Source: Comamonadaceae bacterium
GTDB lineage: Bacteria; Pseudomonadota; Gammaproteobacteria; Burkholderiales; Burkholderiaceae_C
Assembly: GCA_015999985.1 (NCBI GenBank)
Contig: JAECRA010000004.1
Coordinates: forward strand, 1 to 64,000
Direction of reading: 5' to 3'
Length of the DNA stretch: 64,000 nucleotides
Shown piece after piece: positions 48,095 through 56,903 of this stretch. The translations under genes were made by a program, and so were the position numbers. Positions within the stretch are counted from its first letter, which is position 1. Every line of letters begins with the position of its first letter. The notes below the pieces were generated by a model. It searched no databases, was not told the origin of the DNA, and saw only the letters and a program-made list of their open reading frames with translations.

Positions 48095-49099
48095 TCATTC
48101 GGCAGTGATGTTTTTGTCCTTCAGCACTGCTGTCCACTTGACGATTTCCTTGCGCAGGAAACCATCAAAATCCTTAGGGCCGAGACCCAGGGGCTGCACA
48201 CCAGACTTCAGAAGCTGCGCCCGCACATCAGGGCTTGCAATGGCTTTGGCCGCTTCAGCGCGAATCCGCTCAACCACGTCCGCAGGCGTCTTGTCCGGCA
48301 CCGAAATACCGAACCACGCATCGCCCACTGTGCCGGGATACGTCTCGCTCATGGTGGGCACATTCGGGTAGTCGCTGGCCCGTTGCGCGCTGCTGACAGC
48401 CAGCGCCTTAAGCTTTCCGCTTGAAATCTGCGTGGCCGCAACTGCAGGGCTTGTGAGCATGGCGCCAATGGTGCCGCCCACGAGGTCGGTCAGCGCCGGG
48501 CCGGTTCCCTTGTAGGGGACGTGGACCATGCGAAACTGAGCCTGCTGCTGCAGGAGCTCACCGGCGAGGAAGCCAGCAGAACCCACCCCGGCGGATCCCC
48601 AGCTCACCCCTTTGGGCTCTTTGCGCGCGTATTCAATGAACTGTGCCAAGGTCTTGGCCGGATGGTCTGCTCGCACCACCAGCATATTGGGGAAACTCGC
48701 AATCAGGAAGACGTGGACAAAATCCTCCATCGGCTTGTAGGCCAGCTTCTGGCCAATCAAGGGCGCCGTGGTGATGGCTGCACCATTGGAGATGGTCAAA
48801 GTGTAGCCATCCGCCGGGGCCTTGGAACCCGCGTCAGTGCCGATGATGGACGCCCCGCCACCCCGATTTTCAACAAATACACTTTGCCCCAGGCCTTCAG
48901 ACATCTTGGTGGCCATCAAGCGGCCTACGATGTCGCCGGTACCACCAGGCGAGAAAGGGACGATCATCTTGATCGGCTTGTTCGGGTAGGGATCTGCCGC
49001 CATGGCGGTGCCAATGGGCACCAGTGCAGAGGCAAGAACAAGCGCGGCGGAACGGCACGTACGGCCCAGATTAGCCCTAAGGCGTGGTGAGGAGAACAT
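48095..49099 (-). CDS. Bug/TctC family periplasmic receptor, module 1
   Basis: A 334-residue periplasmic receptor with a signal peptide ending GTAMAADPYP. Family blocks are KMIVPFSPGGTGDIVGR, VFVENRGGGASIIGTDAG and VPYKGTGPALTDLVGG. It is the first gene of the module 1 operon, divergent from gntR. It presumably captures the acid or aromatic precursor degraded by the downstream enzymes. No TctAB membrane genes are nearby. Confidence 0.92.
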   Translation of the reverse strand: MFSSPRLRANLGRTCRSAALVLASALVPIGTAMAADPYPNKPIKMIVPFSPGGTGDIVGRLMATKMSEGLGQSVFVENRGGGASIIGTDAGSKAPADGYTLTISNGAAITTAPLIGQKLAYKPMEDFVHVFLIASFPNMLVVRADHPAKTLAQFIEYARKEPKGVSWGSAGVGSAGFLAGELLQQQAQFRMVHVPYKGTGPALTDLVGGTIGAMLTSPAVAATQISSGKLKALAVSSAQRASDYPNVPTMSETYPGTVGDAWFGISVPDKTPADVVERIRAEAAKAIASPDVRAQLLKSGVQPLGLGPKDFDGFLRKEIVKWTAVLKDKNITAE

Positions 49100-49203
49100 G
49101 AATCGTTTACCCTGTCGTGGTTGAATTCGAATAGACAGCCAAGCCGCTTTGAACCAGCTGAACTGCCGGGACCATCAAGATTGCCCTGCACTGTTTGTCT
49201 TAA

Positions 49204-49221
49204 TGTATTTACGATCATACA
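49204..49221. promoter_or_regulatory. Palindrome in the gntR/Bug divergent region, candidate GntR operator
   Basis: TGTAT-N8-ATACA (49204-49221) lies 16 bp before the gntR start and about 105 bp before the divergent receptor gene. HutC-type GntR regulators bind short TGTAT/ATACA-type inverted repeats, so this is a candidate site for autoregulation and control of module 1. Confidence 0.45.
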
Positions 49222-49236
49222 AATAAAATACGGGTC

Positions 49237-50022
49237 ATGCAAATTTCCATGCCTTTGCCGAAGTACCACCGCATATACCTTGTGCTCAAGGAGCGGCTGC
49301 TCGAAGGCCTCTACAACAACGGACTTCCGGGCGAGATGGAGTTTTCGTCGGAATTCGAGGTATCCAGGGTCACCATACGAAAGGCCTTGGGCAACCTGGC
49401 AGCAGAAGGGCTGATCGAGCGAACTGCCGGCCGCGGGACACGGCGGCTCGGGGCACAGGGTGCGGCCAGCAAAACCGCGCCCGGATCAGCGCCCCCTCAC
49501 CTGCTGGACAACCTGGTGGACATCAGCCGAAGCACCACAGTCAAGGTTCTGGAGCATGGGCGTCAGCCTGCCACAGAATCCGTAGCAGCGGCCTTGCAAG
49601 TGGAAGTGGGTACCGCTGTACTCCGGGTAGTGAGACTGCGCAGCACCACGGACGGGCCGGTCTCACATATCGTGACCTGGCTGCCATCTGCCGTTTTTCC
49701 GGGGCTCACCAAAGCCAAACTCGAGCGCAAGCCCATTTTGACCTTGATGGAAGAAGCGGGCGTGGAGATCGCAACGGCCACGCAGACTGTCTCAGCCAAG
49801 CAGGCCGACAGCGTAGTCGCTCGGCACCTGGCCGTTCCTGTCGGCACTGCCTTGCTTGCAGTCAACCGCTTGGTGTTCGACAAGAATGCCCGACCCGTTC
49901 AGTGGCTGCAAGGCCTGTACCGCCCTGATCGCTACGAGTATGAAATGAGTCTTTCTCGTGCAGACGAAGCCGACACCACGAGTGTGTGGATCAGCCGCGA
50001 GTTGAACGCCCGCATTCAGTAG
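49237..50022 (+). CDS. GntR family (HutC/UTRA) transcriptional regulator
   Basis: A 261-residue regulator. The winged-helix N-terminus has YLVLKERLLEGLYNNGLPG and SSEFEVSRVTIRKALGNLA, followed by an AAEGLIERTAGRGT wing. A UTRA ligand-binding domain fills about residues 95-245 (VVRLRSTTDGPVSHIVTWLP, AVNRLVFDKNARPVQ). It is transcribed divergently from the Bug receptor and presumably controls module 1 in response to its substrate or an intermediate. Start codon at 49237 lacks a clear ribosome-binding site; an ATG at 49249 is an alternative. Confidence 0.9.
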   Translation: MQISMPLPKYHRIYLVLKERLLEGLYNNGLPGEMEFSSEFEVSRVTIRKALGNLAAEGLIERTAGRGTRRLGAQGAASKTAPGSAPPHLLDNLVDISRSTTVKVLEHGRQPATESVAAALQVEVGTAVLRVVRLRSTTDGPVSHIVTWLPSAVFPGLTKAKLERKPILTLMEEAGVEIATATQTVSAKQADSVVARHLAVPVGTALLAVNRLVFDKNARPVQWLQGLYRPDRYEYEMSLSRADEADTTSVWISRELNARIQ

Positions 50023-50077
50023 TTCAAGCTAGGGGCGTACAAGCTGCCTTGTGCCGGTTTTTGTTAGTAGAAATGCC

Positions 50078-50692
50078 CTAGGCAAGCGCTTGAGTGAAAT
50101 CCTGGCAGCTCATCACCTCTGCCACGTTGCGCATATCAGCCAATGAGGTGTTGTGTCTTTCCTCACCGAAAGCTGCGCATCCATCGCTCAACACCACGGC
50201 GTGATAGTCCCGCATATGTGCATCACGCACTGTGCTCGCCACGCCACCGTTGGTCACGATGCCACAAACGGCCACGGTATCGATGCCGGCGCGGCGCAGC
50301 ACCCAGTCAAGCTGGGTGTTGAAGAAGGCGGAATAGGCCACCTTGTTGACGGTCACGTCGACCAGGCCTTGGAGTTCATCCACGTTCGCATGGCCCCAGC
50401 TGCCTGTAGCGAAGTCGCCTTTGTTCAGATAGGGGCGCAGCGCCTTGAGATGCGGCGACACCATGGGTTCCCCCGCGGCATCGGGCCAGAGCGTAAATTG
50501 GCTGGTCGCCACCATGCCACCAGCGGCTTTGAGAGTCCTGGCCACCTCGGCCACACGCGCTGGAAGCAACAGTGCCGGTGGATTGGAGTCGCCCCCCCGG
50601 GTATAGGCGCCCTGGGGATGCAGGAAATCGTTTTGCAGGTCGATGATGATCAGCGCGGTCCTAGCCGGAATGATCGCTTTATCTTTACTCAT
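50078..50692 (-). CDS. Isochorismatase-fold hydrolase lacking the catalytic cysteine
   Basis: A 204-residue isochorismatase-like protein. The aspartate (Asp18 in IIDLQNDF) and lysine (Lys117 in VNKVAYSAF) of the catalytic triad are present. The nucleophile loop reads CGIVTNGGVASTVRDA, with Gly150 at the position of the cysteine found in amidohydrolases such as RutB, PncA and NicF. Glycine at this position is known in isochorismatases such as PhzD, so a vinyl-ether or other non-covalent hydrolysis is possible. The ATG at 50692 is the domain start. It is downstream of the GT10 gene and converges with gntR. Confidence 0.85.
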   Translation of the reverse strand: MSKDKAIIPARTALIIIDLQNDFLHPQGAYTRGGDSNPPALLLPARVAEVARTLKAAGGMVATSQFTLWPDAAGEPMVSPHLKALRPYLNKGDFATGSWGHANVDELQGLVDVTVNKVAYSAFFNTQLDWVLRRAGIDTVAVCGIVTNGGVASTVRDAHMRDYHAVVLSDGCAAFGEERHNTSLADMRNVAEVMSCQDFTQALA

Positions 50693-50832
50693 GATCTTGG
50701 GGAAAAAGGTCTTTTCGGCGCAATGCCAAAGGATCTGTGCAGAAGCCAGGCTCCAGCCAGATGGCGGGGTCGGCTTGGGAACCACAAGGACAGGTGTAGC
50801 CCCAACCGGCCCGAAGCATACAAGCCCCCGGG

Positions 50833-51705
50833 TCAGGTTGCGCGGTGATTCAGCGCCTTGGCATCACGCGCGACACCTTGATCGAACCAGTTCAGGAAAC
50901 GGTCCATCTCAAAATACCTGTTTGGACGGTTCTCAGGAAAGAGAGGCTGCATGTACATCTCTCGGTAGGCGTCGTCATCCTGGTCCAGCGCGATGATGGC
51001 CCGGATGAAGTCGTGATCGTCTTCATAGTCGTGCCAATTGAGGAATGCCTTGGGATTGAAATCTAAAGCGACCGTCGGGCTTCCCCAGTAGATGGGAATC
51101 GTACGGGCACACAAGGCTTCAAGAAGCTTTTCGGTCACATACCCTGGGTGGCTGGAGTTCTCGAAACAAAGGTTGAATTTGTAGTTGTTCAAGAAAGCGA
51201 TCTTTTCCGGAACGCTACCCCCGACGGTCTGGCCCATGTTGTTGAACAGCGGACCTCCCGCGTCCACGCGCTTGTAGTTCTGCAGGGCCTCAAAGTACAG
51301 GTTTCGTTTCGCGCAGCGCGGGTTCTTGACCAGAAACGAGCAGAATTTCTTTTCCTCGAACCCATCGTCGGCTTGACGCCTGCGCTGCTGTATCAGATTG
51401 AAGTCGTGGTCGTAGATGACGTACAAGGGCAATCTGCGGTGCCTGTCGGTTTCGAAATGATCGAAGGTCACCGCGTAATCGCACTGGTAGCGCCAAGCGC
51501 GGTGATTCTCAGGCGTATAAAAAAGCTTGATGCAATTCGATCCGTCGAACTTCAGATTGTTGAGCCCATGAATGACATCTCCGAAGATGAGAATCTCGGG
51601 TTGAACGTCATCCCTGATCACGGTGTAGCGTCTCGATAGCATTTCGACAAAGAATGCTGCTATCGCTTCGGGGAGATCGGTGAAGCCGATTCTTAAGGTG
51701 AGCAT
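50833..51705 (-). CDS. Glycosyltransferase family 10 (fucosyltransferase-like)
   Basis: A 290-residue glycosyltransferase with the GT10 signature FENSSHPGYVTEKLLEAL (181-198) and the following RTIPIYWGSP. The pattern is that of alpha-1,3/1,4-fucosyltransferases using GDP-fucose. It is cytoplasmic, with no membrane segment. It starts 7 bp after the upstream glycosyltransferase and is the last gene of a three-gene operon led by a surface protein. Acceptor unknown. Confidence 0.9.
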   Translation of the reverse strand: MLTLRIGFTDLPEAIAAFFVEMLSRRYTVIRDDVQPEILIFGDVIHGLNNLKFDGSNCIKLFYTPENHRAWRYQCDYAVTFDHFETDRHRRLPLYVIYDHDFNLIQQRRRQADDGFEEKKFCSFLVKNPRCAKRNLYFEALQNYKRVDAGGPLFNNMGQTVGGSVPEKIAFLNNYKFNLCFENSSHPGYVTEKLLEALCARTIPIYWGSPTVALDFNPKAFLNWHDYEDDHDFIRAIIALDQDDDAYREMYMQPLFPENRPNRYFEMDRFLNWFDQGVARDAKALNHRAT

Positions 51706-51712
51706 GCTGGAT

Positions 51713-52975
51713 TCAAAAAGGGAAGCTCAAGTTTGCACCTTCTGCAGCCGGGTCAGCCCCGACAGGTGCGGACAACGCGCTGAACACTTCAAGAAGGTCG
51801 CTCACAATGGCGGTTTCTGCATAAGCGCAAGCAATTTCAGCCGCAGCTCGCCGGGCCCTGGCCGCATGTGCATCCCGTGTTTTGACTGCCTCGCGCATGC
51901 GCGCAATGGCGGAGTCTATGCTTGGCAGGGCCCACTGTTGGTCAGGCCAGTTCAAGGGCGCTGATGGAGGCCAGACCGGGGTAGGTTGCAACCTGTAATC
52001 GATGGCTCCGGGCCAGTCACTGCCAAGAAAATCACACTGCCCGCCCCACTTTGTCATCACAACAGGATTGCCACGCAGCGCAGCCAAGTAGGCCATCATG
52101 TCCCAGGCGGTTCCATGAGACAGTGAGACATAGCAGTCACCCAAGTGATGCAGTGCGTCCATCGCCAAACCATTCAAGGTATAAGGCAGCAGGCAGATGG
52201 AAGGCAGCTCGGTGCTCCTTTCCTTGATGAGCCGGTCGAGCTCTGTCTGTAGCAACGCGTCCGTGGCTGATTTGCTGTACCACGGTGGCACGCCAAGTCC
52301 CTCCTCGGAGGTGTTCAGAACCAATGTCACTGGATCTTCAGCATCGAACGCTTGGGCGAATGCGCGAACCAGATCTCTCTGGTTGTTTTGTGGCAACCAG
52401 GGGCCCATGGAATAGAAAACGAAAGTGCTGTTGGGAAGCTCCAACGCTGACCGAAGCGCTTCGCCCGCCTCCGCAAAACCGTGCGCATTAATAACCGAAA
52501 AGATAGGCGGTATGCGAAACAGCGGGAGTTCCGAAGCGCTCCGCTGCATAGCCTCCAAAGTGAACTTGCTAGGAACACATATGGCATCAACCTGCTCCAG
52601 AATGCGCACCCAATGTGTCGGCAACCTGTCAGAGTCCCAGAGAATGTAGCCCGCGTGCCGCTTACCGCTCTCAAGCAATCGCGGCCAATGTTCCGGCTCG
52701 GTACAAAGGAAAACCACATCATGGTGGACCGAGGGGGCAGTCGATTTGACCAAATCCGCCAAATCAGCAACACTGCTCAACTGCTGAATAGCGGACAGGC
52801 TGGCCTGCACCTCATCCGCCGCCATGGCGATGACCGACTGAGCGCCCACGCGCTTCAGTGGCACCCATTGAACTGATACACCCGCTTTTCGCAGGCTATT
52901 CACAAATCCTATGCCGATCAGGCCATAGTCGCTGCTGTCGAGTAGCGAAAAAACCTTAAGGCGCAGGTTACTCAT
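51713..52975 (-). CDS. Glycosyltransferase, GT4-like (GT-B fold)
   Basis: A 420-residue protein resembling GT-B retaining glycosyltransferases. It has an N-terminal SDYGLIGIGFVNSLRKAG segment, VDAICVPSKFTLEAM, then a donor-domain stretch FVFYSMGPWLPQNNQRDLVRAF and VSLSHGTAWDMMAYLAALRG with a NPVVMTKWGG motif. Assignment to GT4 is by resemblance and less certain than GT10. The ATG at 52975 lies inside the end of the surface-protein gene (8-bp overlap), so the two are translationally coupled. Upstream in-frame starts are rejected because they would run inside the other gene. Confidence 0.75.
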   Translation of the reverse strand: MSNLRLKVFSLLDSSDYGLIGIGFVNSLRKAGVSVQWVPLKRVGAQSVIAMAADEVQASLSAIQQLSSVADLADLVKSTAPSVHHDVVFLCTEPEHWPRLLESGKRHAGYILWDSDRLPTHWVRILEQVDAICVPSKFTLEAMQRSASELPLFRIPPIFSVINAHGFAEAGEALRSALELPNSTFVFYSMGPWLPQNNQRDLVRAFAQAFDAEDPVTLVLNTSEEGLGVPPWYSKSATDALLQTELDRLIKERSTELPSICLLPYTLNGLAMDALHHLGDCYVSLSHGTAWDMMAYLAALRGNPVVMTKWGGQCDFLGSDWPGAIDYRLQPTPVWPPSAPLNWPDQQWALPSIDSAIARMREAVKTRDAHAARARRAAAEIACAYAETAIVSDLLEVFSALSAPVGADPAAEGANLSFPF

Positions 52976-53477
52976 CTTTTTTTCGTTTACGCAGGCGCAT
53001 CGCCAACAATGCGAGCGAGGCGGAGAGCAATCCGGTGGTGCCCGGGTCCAATGTCGGCACGGCAACAGGAGCAGGAGGAGCCGGTGGCGCGATCACAGTG
53101 ATATCTACGGTCGCCACGCTGTTTCCCGCCCACTCCTCAGCCAGCACATACGTGAACTGATCGGGGCCCGAATAACCCGGGTTCGGCGTGTACACGAAGT
53201 TGCCTGCTATATCCAACGTCACGGTCCCATGCGTAGGCATGGCCGACAAGATAGTTGCAAACGTATTCGCGTAGAGATCGTTGTCGGTCACATTGTTGCC
53301 AGCGAGAACCGTGTTTGCCGGCGTGGTGTAGGTGTCGTTTTGCGCTTGGGCCAACGCTGAGCCGGACGCTCCGGCGGCCATAAGGCCCAACCCAACCATG
53401 ACTGACGGCAGGGGTTTACTGAAGCTGCCCTTGGCTTTTTGACCGCTGAGATCTTCTGGCATGTGCTTGTCTGTCAT
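52968..53477 (-). CDS. Small IPTL-CTERM-type surface protein with one Ig/cadherin-like domain
   Basis: A 169-residue exported protein. After an N-terminal signal (about 1-44, ending ALAQA), a single domain NNVTDNDLYANTFATILSA...GNFVYTPNPGYSGPDQFTYVL resembles the tandem Ig-like or cadherin-like repeats of bacterial surface proteins. A Pro-rich linker leads to VPTLDPGTTG (140-149), a hydrophobic stretch and RLRKRKK, which is the layout of the IPTL-CTERM sorting signal recognised by exosortase-type enzymes in betaproteobacteria. The ATG at 53477 follows GAGAGGG. It is co-transcribed with two glycosyltransferases. Confidence 0.8.
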   Translation of the reverse strand: MTDKHMPEDLSGQKAKGSFSKPLPSVMVGLGLMAAGASGSALAQAQNDTYTTPANTVLAGNNVTDNDLYANTFATILSAMPTHGTVTLDIAGNFVYTPNPGYSGPDQFTYVLAEEWAGNSVATVDITVIAPPAPPAPVAVPTLDPGTTGLLSASLALLAMRLRKRKKDE

Positions 53478-53907
53478 ATTTGCCCTCTCAATTGTTGGAT
53501 AAATCCCCTCAAGTATGTTGCTATCAACATAGGCCAGCATCTACGAAAACTGAATTTGTGTGATTTTCCAGAAAAAAATCACATTAATCAAATGATGCTC
53601 CTCCAGGCATTTCCAAGCAAGTGGGTCAGGTCATGCAATAGTTTTCACCTCATCTCTGACGAGGTGCAGCGGCCCCCCTTGGTCCGGAAAGACTATTGCA
53701 TCTGGCCGCAGGATCCGCGAGACCCATGGGCGTTGAGCCATGCAGAACGTCGCGAGAAGTCGACCGCGCCACGCTGGAATCCTGAGCCGCCTGCAATGAC
53801 ATTACCAGAGAGAGCCTGCATTCGGTCAGCTTGACCGAGACCATGGAACCTCAGGCCGAAAGAGTTTTCGTGGAGCCGGAAATAAAGATGTCTCGCTTCA
53901 CTGCAAT
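53478..53907. other. Gene-free interval between the surface-protein operon and module 2
   Basis: I see no convincing gene in this 430-bp stretch; short frames of 60-130 codons on both strands show no recognisable domain and overlap each other. The part near 53540-53600 is AT-rich (AAAAAAATCACATTAATC) and is the likely promoter of the surface-protein operon. A 9-bp hairpin, CACCTCATC / GACGAGGTG (53646-53666), lacks a flanking T-run. Confidence 0.5.
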
Positions 53908-54537
53908 TCAAATCCAGGGATTGTTGGAAGTGTGCGCAGCCTCAAAGTCCGCAATGCGCTTTGCGTTCATGAGCGTCGAGCCAACGTCGTCGATCCCCTG
54001 TAGCAATGCCTGCCTCTGTACTTCGGGAACAGCGAATCTAAAATCGCCAAGGCGTGGATGCGTCACACGACAGTCGCGCAAATCTACGGTCAAACTGGTG
54101 GAGGCGTCCTCGGCCAAGGCGTTGAACAATGCCTGCACTTCGGTAGATTCGAGAACAACGGGCAACAGCCCATTCTTGAAAGCGTTGGCTGTGAAGATGT
54201 CGGAAAACGACGGTGCGATGAGGGCACGAAAGCCGTAGTCTTTCAACGCCCACGCGGCGTGTTCCCGGCTGGACCCACATCCGAAGTTCTCTCGCGCCAA
54301 AAGGATTGTGCTGTTCCGATAGGGCAAACGATTCAGTATGAAATCCGGGTTCTCGCGGCGCCGTACCGCAGATCCCTCGACATGTGGATCCAGGTATCGC
54401 CAGCCATCAAACAAGTTGGGGCCGAACCCCGTTCGAGATATGGACTTTAGAAACTGCTTGGGAACCAGAGCGTCGGTATCCACGTTGGCGCGGTCTAAGG
54501 GCAGCACCACCCCGGAATGTGAGATGAACGGAGTCAT
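53908..54537 (-). CDS. 3-Isopropylmalate dehydratase small subunit paralogue (LeuD-like), module 2
   Basis: A 209-residue swivel-domain subunit. Motifs are [31 protein letters not shown] and [17 protein letters not shown]. The ATG at 54537 overlaps the LeuC stop by 4 bp (ATGA) and is preferred over a TTG at 54549. It is closer to canonical LeuD than the module 1 copy. Either a leucine-biosynthetic or catabolic enzyme is formally possible, but the operon contains no leuB or leuA. Confidence 0.87.
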   Translation of the reverse strand: MTPFISHSGVVLPLDRANVDTDALVPKQFLKSISRTGFGPNLFDGWRYLDPHVEGSAVRRRENPDFILNRLPYRNSTILLARENFGCGSSREHAAWALKDYGFRALIAPSFSDIFTANAFKNGLLPVVLESTEVQALFNALAEDASTSLTVDLRDCRVTHPRLGDFRFAVPEVQRQALLQGIDDVGSTLMNAKRIADFEAAHTSNNPWI

Positions 54538-55964
54538 GTTGGCAACCAACCTTCACGGAGATCGACGAAGGTGCCCGCGATCGCGGCTGCGGCCGCCATC
54601 TGAGGACTCACCAGGTGGGTGCGCCCCCGGTCTCCTTGACGCCCTTCAAAGTTCCTGTTCGAAGTAGACGCGCAGCGCTCACCCGGCCCAATTTCATCGC
54701 CGTTCATACCCAGGCACATCGAGCAACCTGATGCGCGCCACTGAAAGCCCGCTTCAATAAACACCTTATCCAAGCCTTCGCGGGAAGCCTGCTCAGCGAC
54801 CAGGCCAGAACCAGGCACAACCAACGCCTGTTTCACGCGGGCCGAAACTCTTCTACCTTCAACGACTTGAGCCGCAGCTCTAAGATCTTCGATCCTGGAG
54901 TTGGTACACGAACCGATAAAAACATGATCAATCTGAAGGTCGCCCAATCTGGAGTTTGGATGTAGCCCCATGTAAGCCAGCGCACGCGCCATGTCTGCAC
55001 GGCGGGTTGGATCTTCAACCACCTGCGGGTCCGGAACAAGGTCCGACACCGCACCCACCATGTCCGGAGAGGTGCCCCATGTGACTTGAGGTGCAATAAC
55101 TTCAGTTTCGATAAACAGTTCGGAATCGAAGGATGCACCAGCATCCGACACCAACTCTTGCCATTGAGTCAGAGCCTTTTGCCACATGGCGCCTTTGGGA
55201 GCGAGGGGACGGCCCTTGACATAGGCAATAGTCTTCTCGTCCACGGCCACCAATGCCGCCCGAGCGCCCGCTTCAATCGACATGTTGCAAAGCGTCATGC
55301 GGCCCTCTATAGAAAGTGCCGTCACTGCTTCTCCGTCAAACTCGATCACGTGGCCTGCGGCACCGCTCGTTCCTACCAGACCAATGAAGAAAAGTGCCAT
55401 GTCCTTTGCAGACACACCCCGCCCAATTTCCCCACGAAAGCTTACCCTCATAGTCTTGGGCATCGGCATAAAAACGGTCTGGGTCGCCATGACATGCTCG
55501 ACTTCGGACGTCCCTATTCCGAATGCCAAACATCCGAGCGCTCCATGGGTGGTCGTGTGCGAGTCTCCACAGACCACCGTTAGGCCCGGCAGCGTGAAAC
55601 CCTGCTCTGGTCCCACGACATGAACGATCCCTTGTCGGATGTCATTCAGAGGAAAGTACCGGAGTCCGTTGGAAACGGCGTTGTTGTTCAGAGTGTCAAG
55701 CTGGACCTTGGAGAGACCCTCGGGCACTCCGGTAGTGCGATCTGTCGTCGGGACATTGTGGTCGGGAACCGCAAGAATGGACTCTCGCCGCCAGAGCGGG
55801 CGGGCGGCATCGCGGAGGGCTTCAAAAGCCTGTGGGGAGGAAACCTCGTGCACCAAATGGCGGTCAATGTAGATCTGCGAGATTCCGTCAGAAGTTCCTA
55901 CGAGGTGGGAATCCCAAAGCTTCTGGAAGAGCGTTCGGGGCGATGTACCTGTTGTCATTGCCAA
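54534..55964 (-). CDS. 3-Isopropylmalate dehydratase large subunit paralogue (LeuC-like), module 2
   Basis: A 476-residue aconitase-family subunit with cluster ligands Cys353 (IGSCTNSR), Cys414 and Cys417 ([22 protein letters not shown]). Unlike the module 1 copy, the post-cluster loop keeps the canonical [15 protein letters not shown] pattern. It follows the lyase gene by 3 bp. Expected to act with the downstream LeuD-like protein on a 2- or 3-substituted malate/maleate pair. Confidence 0.87.
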   Translation of the reverse strand: MAMTTGTSPRTLFQKLWDSHLVGTSDGISQIYIDRHLVHEVSSPQAFEALRDAARPLWRRESILAVPDHNVPTTDRTTGVPEGLSKVQLDTLNNNAVSNGLRYFPLNDIRQGIVHVVGPEQGFTLPGLTVVCGDSHTTTHGALGCLAFGIGTSEVEHVMATQTVFMPMPKTMRVSFRGEIGRGVSAKDMALFFIGLVGTSGAAGHVIEFDGEAVTALSIEGRMTLCNMSIEAGARAALVAVDEKTIAYVKGRPLAPKGAMWQKALTQWQELVSDAGASFDSELFIETEVIAPQVTWGTSPDMVGAVSDLVPDPQVVEDPTRRADMARALAYMGLHPNSRLGDLQIDHVFIGSCTNSRIEDLRAAAQVVEGRRVSARVKQALVVPGSGLVAEQASREGLDKVFIEAGFQWRASGCSMCLGMNGDEIGPGERCASTSNRNFEGRQGDRGRTHLVSPQMAAAAAIAGTFVDLREGWLPT

Positions 55965-55967
55965 GTC

Positions 55968-56894
55968 CTACGAAGATTCAGCCAGAAAGGCAGTTCGCCG
56001 CGCGTTGGCCCACGACATTGAGCGCCCGCCCAACGTTCTGCCAGTGATCTGACTGGCGAACCCCACTGCATCGTAGAGTGCTGGCAGATCTACGCCAGTT
56101 GGATATCCGCACGACTCAGCCATAAGCACAAGATCCTCTGTTGCAAGATTTCCAGCAGCGCCAGGGGCAAACGGGCATCCACCGAGCCCGCCGGCGCTGG
56201 CGTCGAATCGTCGGATTCCCGCTGAAATGCCCGCCCACGCGTTTGCGACACCCATTCCCCTGGTGTCATGCAGATGCAGCCCGATGAGATCGCTTGGTAT
56301 TGAGCGTGTGAGAATCCGGCAAAGCTCCTGAACCTGCGCAGGGCCCGCAGCTCCAATGGTGTCTGCAATCACCAACTCGGTTGCACCTGCGTTCAACATG
56401 CGCGATGCGAGGCTTACGACCACATCCGAGGGGACCGCTCCCTCAAATGGACACTCAAACGCAACTGCAATGTACGCACGAGTTGAAAGCTTCTGGGAGG
56501 CCGCCCGCGCAATCACATCTTCACTTGCAACGATTGCTTGATCAAGGGACATTCCAAGGTTCTTTCGATTCATGGTGTCTGTGGCAGCAAGCACCACTGC
56601 AACCTCATGAACGCCGCTAGCAATCGCCCGCTCAACGCCTCGAACATTCGGAGCGAGTGCCGAGAGACGCACATCGGGCAACTCACGAGACCGTGCAATA
56701 AGCTCCTCGGCATCCGCAAGTTGAGGTATCGCTTTCGGAGACACAAAACTGGTTGCTTCGATGCTGTTCAACCCGGCTTTCGACAATAGTCTCAGAAGGC
56801 TCAGCTTCTGCTCGGTCGGAATGAAAGTCGCATGGCCTTGAAGTCCATCTCGCAATGCAACCTCTGTAATTCGAATACTGGGGTCTGATGACAT
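55968..56894 (-). CDS. HMG-CoA lyase family protein, module 2
   Basis: A 308-residue HMG-CoA-lyase-type TIM barrel. N-terminal TEVALRDGLQGHATFIPT, the metal site LHLHDTRGMGVANAW and the Cys loop GLGGCPFAPGAAGN are conserved. The N-terminal motif has ALRDGLQ where module 1 has GPRDGLQ. By analogy it cleaves a 3-hydroxyacyl-CoA such as citramalyl-CoA. It is 9 bp downstream of the CoA-transferase gene. Confidence 0.88.
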   Translation of the reverse strand: MSSDPSIRITEVALRDGLQGHATFIPTEQKLSLLRLLSKAGLNSIEATSFVSPKAIPQLADAEELIARSRELPDVRLSALAPNVRGVERAIASGVHEVAVVLAATDTMNRKNLGMSLDQAIVASEDVIARAASQKLSTRAYIAVAFECPFEGAVPSDVVVSLASRMLNAGATELVIADTIGAAGPAQVQELCRILTRSIPSDLIGLHLHDTRGMGVANAWAGISAGIRRFDASAGGLGGCPFAPGAAGNLATEDLVLMAESCGYPTGVDLPALYDAVGFASQITGRTLGGRSMSWANARRTAFLAESS

Positions 56895-56903
56895 ACCAAG
56901 CTC

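Noticed and set aside
45945..50692. A complete nicotinate degradation (nic) cluster
   Set aside because: No NicX dioxygenase or NicD deformylase is present, and the isochorismatase-fold protein lacks the amidase cysteine.
53650..53911. Short frames upstream of the surface-protein operon, possibly a gene remnant
   Set aside because: No recognisable family in either strand; composition gives no clear coding signal.
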